64,000 bases of DNA, taken from assembly GCF_016745235.1 (NCBI RefSeq), contig NZ_JAELVM010000001.1, forward strand, positions 1,563,856-1,627,855, given 5' to 3'. The notes beneath the pieces are model-generated. The model searched no databases and was not told where the DNA came from. It saw nothing but the letters and a program-made list of their open reading frames with translations. The position numbers and the translations under genes are program-made. Numbering within the stretch: position 1 is the first letter of the stretch; each line of letters opens with the position of its first letter. This document shows positions 61,459 through 64,000 of the stretch, piece after piece. Source of the stretch: Chryseobacterium endalhagicum. GTDB lineage: Bacteria > Bacteroidota > Bacteroidia > Flavobacteriales > Weeksellaceae.

Positions 61459-61824
61459 ATGGAAGAAAGAGACTTAATTATAAAACAAATTCAAGAAAGA
61501 TTAGAAATCGAATTAAATCCGAAAAAAATTTCCAAGATGACCTTGGATGAATATAGAGATTTTATTATTTCAATGTTCGAATATATAAATCTATATAAGG
61601 ATAAATATCTTCTAACACATTTAGACTTTAGGAAATTTGCAAATGATTTTGTTAAAAATTATGATGATGATGATTACGAAGATAATTGTGGGGAAAGAAT
61701 AAGATTTTTTATGGATGAATTAGCGATTTTGTATACTTATCACCCTCCTTTTTTTTGGAATTCTAGCTTTGAGGATTTCAAATATAAAATGAAAAGAGAT
61801 GTCTCGAGAGGGAATGGTCTGTAA
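61459..61824 (+). CDS. Immunity-like protein (tandem paralogue 2)
   Basis: 121 residues, close paralogue of the preceding gene (MEERDLIIKQI against MEEKDVIIRKI; FEYINLYKDKY identical; YEDNCGER). The gap is 18 bases. Tandem variants of one immunity gene would protect against related toxin tips from kin or rivals. Function is inferred from context. Confidence 0.6.
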   Translation: MEERDLIIKQIQERLEIELNPKKISKMTLDEYRDFIISMFEYINLYKDKYLLTHLDFRKFANDFVKNYDDDDYEDNCGERIRFFMDELAILYTYHPPFFWNSSFEDFKYKMKRDVSRGNGL

Positions 61825-61882
61825 AAATGTGGCCATGTAAATTCGTTTTAAATGCAATTGATTATGCCAATAAAATAAAATT

Positions 61883-62347
61883 ATGATAAAATTAGATTTA
61901 AATTCAGCTATAAATATATTATCATTAGATGAATATTCAAAGATGAGAACTGAAGATCGTAAAAATTTGATTGATGGGGAAGGATTGGATAAAGAAGAAT
62001 TATTTGACTACATAAGAGATAGATATATTGGAATAAAATTATCATATATTGAAGAAAAAGTTAAGGAATTGTATCAATTGTCAATTAATGTTATGGGGAC
62101 TCCAAAAGAACTATTTCCATGTCCTTGTTGTAATTATAAAACAATTTTAGAAGAAGGGAATTATCAAATTTGTAAAGTGTGCTTTTGGGAAGATGATGGA
62201 AACAGAGATGATTTGAAAATTAGTTCTGTAAATCACATGACATTACATGAAGCAAAAGACAATTTTAAAAAGAAAGATGCTATTTTAGAAAAGTTCTTAA
62301 AATTTGTAGATAATGAAGGTAAATTGAAATATTATAAAAATATTTAA
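61883..62347 (+). CDS. CPCC-family cysteine-rich protein (immunity-associated)
   Basis: A 154-residue protein with a metal-binding Cys pattern, CPCCNYKTILEEGNYQICKVCFWEDD, typical of the CPCC family (four to five Cys, probably zinc). The N-terminal half is helical (LSLDEYSKMRTEDRKNLI). CPCC proteins are often encoded next to polymorphic toxins. It is 58 bases from the tandem pair and followed by the decayed hairpin. Confidence 0.75.
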   Translation: MIKLDLNSAINILSLDEYSKMRTEDRKNLIDGEGLDKEELFDYIRDRYIGIKLSYIEEKVKELYQLSINVMGTPKELFPCPCCNYKTILEEGNYQICKVCFWEDDGNRDDLKISSVNHMTLHEAKDNFKKKDAILEKFLKFVDNEGKLKYYKNI

Positions 62348-62395
62348 TTAAGGATAATATTTGTCTTTGCTAATACTACTGAATAAAATAGATTG

Positions 62396-62422
62396 AAACC
62401 ATTGCATTTGCAATGTTTTTTT
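62396..62422 (+). terminator. Decayed copy of the cassette terminator
   Basis: aaaccattgca and tgcaatgttttt repeat the 60771 terminator with one G lost, leaving a 7-bp perfect stem and a T-run. It marks another cassette boundary. Confidence 0.6.
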
Positions 62423-62509
62423 ATTTTTAGAAAAAGAAGATTATATTTGCTATTACAATTACTACTATTACATAAGTAGGTATGCACCGCAAAATATTCT
62501 AAATATTAC

Positions 62510-62878
62510 ATGATTAAATTTATAGATTATTTAGTTTTCCATTTAGATTGTTTATATAAAAGATTGGATAAATTTAAATACAAAGATAGGGGAACAGAGA
62601 AATTTTGGTTGGTTGTAGTTATTTCAATTTTTATTAATTTGAATACTTCAAGTATTGATAATGTTTTCCTGGGCAATTATTTGCATATACATCATAAGTA
62701 TATTTTTTTCTTAATGATTCCGATTGTAATGACTTTAGTGTATTATTTATTTATTAAAAACGAAAGATTTTTAGACTATGAATTTAAAGAAAGCTATAAG
62801 GGATATTTGATATTACTTATATTATTTATCATAACTGTAATTTTAATGTTCATGGTGGTTCCTAGAAAAAATTATTAA
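62510..62878 (+). CDS. Three-helix membrane protein, immunity-like
   Basis: A 122-residue protein with membrane segments WLVVVISIFINL, YIFFLMIPIVMTLVYYLFI and YLILLILFIITVILMFMVV. Its beginning (MIKFIDYLVFHLDCLYKR) resembles the partial gene at the window end (MIKDFFDYHYYRVAKFYYKR), so they are probably related. The family is unknown; position suggests immunity to a membrane-acting toxin. Confidence 0.55.
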   Translation: MIKFIDYLVFHLDCLYKRLDKFKYKDRGTEKFWLVVVISIFINLNTSSIDNVFLGNYLHIHHKYIFFLMIPIVMTLVYYLFIKNERFLDYEFKESYKGYLILLILFIITVILMFMVVPRKNY

Positions 62879-62891
62879 GAACTTAAGAGTA

Positions 62892-62920
62892 AAAAAGAGT
62901 ATTGATTCAATACTCTTTTT
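62892..62920 (+). terminator. Terminator between immunity-like genes
   Basis: aaaaagagtatt and aatactcttttt pair over gattc, 13 bases after the membrane-protein stop, followed by t-rich DNA. The open frame of the next gene runs through it, which argues that this frame's true start is later. Confidence 0.85.
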
Positions 62921-62949
62921 TAAAGGCCAAGCATCTAGCTTGTGTCATA

Positions 62950-63267
62950 ATGAAAAACTGGTTAATCGGATTCAAGCCTAAAGATGAATATTTTAGATGT
63001 CCTGAATATTTTGGAAACATAGAGTTTGAAACTGATGATTATTTTGAAATGCTTTCGTTTATTTTATCTGAACCCAATAGGGATTACGACTTCTATTTTA
63101 AAAATAAAAACAATTCTCAATATCGTAAGGGTATGATCCTTATTCATAATAATTCAATGTATTTAGGAATTGGTGCAACGGAAAACTATAAAAACTATCT
63201 TGTGGATAAATTAACTGAGGAATATGATAAACCACCTCTCGTAAGCAATCAGTTGCCTTACTATTAA
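62950..63267 (+). pseudogene. 5'-truncated immunity-like gene (paralogue of the next)
   Basis: The homologous part starts at MKNWLIGFK. The next gene has about 21 residues before this motif, while here the matching DNA is replaced by a terminator hairpin and unrelated sequence, so the N-terminus is lost. From the ATG it would give 105 residues (FETDDYFEMLSFILSEPNRDYDFYF; SMYLGIGATENYK). It may still be made, but looks like a recombination product. Confidence 0.55.
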
Positions 63268-63286
63268 AATATAAAGCAATCAATCT

Positions 63287-63670
63287 ATGGAATTAACTGA
63301 TATATACATTTACAGAAATAAAGTTGAAAAGGAAATTATTTTTGATTTTATGAAAAATTGGTTAATAGGTTTTAAAACTGCAGATGAAATTTTTGAATAT
63401 CCTCAGTTTTTCGGAGACACAGTATTGGAAACTGACGATTATTTTGAAATGCTTTTATTCGTCTTGGCTGCTCCTGATAGAAACTATAATTTTTATTTTG
63501 AGAATAAAGATAATCTACAAAATCCCAAAGGAATGATTTTTATTCAAAATAACGCTGTGTACTTAGGAATTGGCGTAATTCCAAGTTGTGAAAAACATTT
63601 TATTAATAGTCTTACCGAAAAATATGAAGAAGAATTAATTATTTGTAATGGTGTTCTCCCTTATAAATAA
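63287..63670 (+). CDS. Immunity-like protein (complete paralogue)
   Basis: A 127-residue acidic protein sharing MKNWLIGFK, ETDDYFEML, PDRNYNFYF, KGMIFI and YLGIG with its truncated neighbour 19 bases upstream. The pattern of short strands and a helix fits small immunity domains, but I cannot name one. Duplication followed by truncation of one copy is the simplest history. Confidence 0.6.
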   Translation: MELTDIYIYRNKVEKEIIFDFMKNWLIGFKTADEIFEYPQFFGDTVLETDDYFEMLLFVLAAPDRNYNFYFENKDNLQNPKGMIFIQNNAVYLGIGVIPSCEKHFINSLTEKYEEELIICNGVLPYK

Positions 63671-63704
63671 TATATCATTCTTGAGCTATTTTGATAATTA
63701 ATTT

Positions 63705-64000
63705 ATGATTAAAGATTTTTTTGATTACCATTATTATAGAGTTGCAAAATTCTATTACAAAAGAGATGGAGCAGATGCTACGACCGCATTGATAAGTGTT
63801 TCAGCAGTCCAGACATGGATTATAATTAATGTTTTATTATTTATAAAAGAATTTTTTTTTCAAAATGAAAAATTTAAATATGGATGGGCTATTTTTCTAT
63901 TGGTAACGATCGGAATTATACTTTACAACAAAAGAAAATATAAGAATAAATATTTAGTATTAAGAAATAAATGGGTCAATGAAAAAAAGAATGAAAAAAT
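63705..64000 (+). CDS. Membrane protein, immunity-like, cut by the window end
   Basis: The frame opens with ATG (MIKDFFDYHYYRVAKFYYKR) and stays open for at least 98 codons to the last base. Two membrane segments are visible (TWIIINVLLFIKEFFF; WAIFLLVTIGIILY), then a basic tail. It resembles the start of the three-helix protein at 62510. Confidence 0.6.
   Translation, partial: MIKDFFDYHYYRVAKFYYKRDGADATTALISVSAVQTWIIINVLLFIKEFFFQNEKFKYGWAIFLLVTIGIILYNKRKYKNKYLVLRNKWVNEKKNEK

Noticed and set aside
60812-64000. CRISPR array or integron cassette array
   Set aside because: Hairpins recur at cassette ends, but there are no regular spacers, attC sites, integrase or Cas genes. An Rhs tip and immunity series explains the layout better.

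Overview
The window looks like chromosome of a Chryseobacterium-type flavobacterium (Bacteroidota, Weeksellaceae-like). Signs are A+T-rich DNA, TAnnTTTG-type promoter elements in place of sigma70 boxes, weak Shine-Dalgarno sites, a type IX secretion C-terminal sorting domain, TonB-dependent receptors, DUF6443-type Rhs proteins and a tRNA-Arg(UCG) without encoded CCA. The placement rests on protein families; no rRNA is present.

Layout: 0-3 kb gcvP. 3-5 kb an A+T-rich patch of small lipoproteins and unknown proteins. 5-12.3 kb housekeeping and accessory genes (thioesterase, DUF2000, MarR-GNAT fusion, AAA ATPase with YggS, CPBP protease, SMR pump). 12.7-19.5 kb a lanthipeptide-type precursor, TonB receptor, two ABC-2 permeases, ABC ATPase and a divergent Fur-family regulator. 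19.5-26.7 kb a repeat array, dGTPase, Fpg/Nei glycosylase, methyltransferase, LytTR two-component pair and a DUF6268 outer-membrane protein. 27.2-34.8 kb a four-gene class I lanthipeptide modification/export operon (C39 ABC transporter, split LanB, LanC). 35.5-49.7 kb a DUF4377 lipoprotein, a transglutaminase-like protein, a DUF962 protein, an APC permease, two hydrolases, a TPR/outer-membrane pair and the tRNA. 50-64 kb a T9SS cargo protein and an Rhs polymorphic-toxin locus followed by displaced toxin tips and a series of probable immunity genes.

The main result is that the precursor/uptake block and the modification operon, 8 kb or more apart, appear to form one regulon. Seven copies of a 15-bp palindrome (consensus TGCAACAAWATTGCA; arms TGCAA-N5-TTGCA) lie in the promoters of the precursor, the permease-receptor operon, the ATPase gene, the Fur-family gene and the lanthipeptide operon, and nowhere else that I noticed. 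The precursor has a GG leader and a 30-residue core with a DHDHPTH cluster and two Cys. The LanC protein has lost the residues matching all three zinc ligands of NisC. I infer a metal-starvation-induced, ribosomally made metallophore that is modified, exported and then recaptured through the TonB receptor. The metal, the modifications and the direction of the ABC-2 transporter are not shown by sequence.

The second notable system is the Rhs locus. One complete Rhs protein with a candidate permuted papain-fold tip and a candidate immunity gene is followed by an orphan tip repeating about 350 bp of the core end, then by a frameshifted core fossil and paired immunity-like genes. This is the expected record of repeated toxin-tip replacement.
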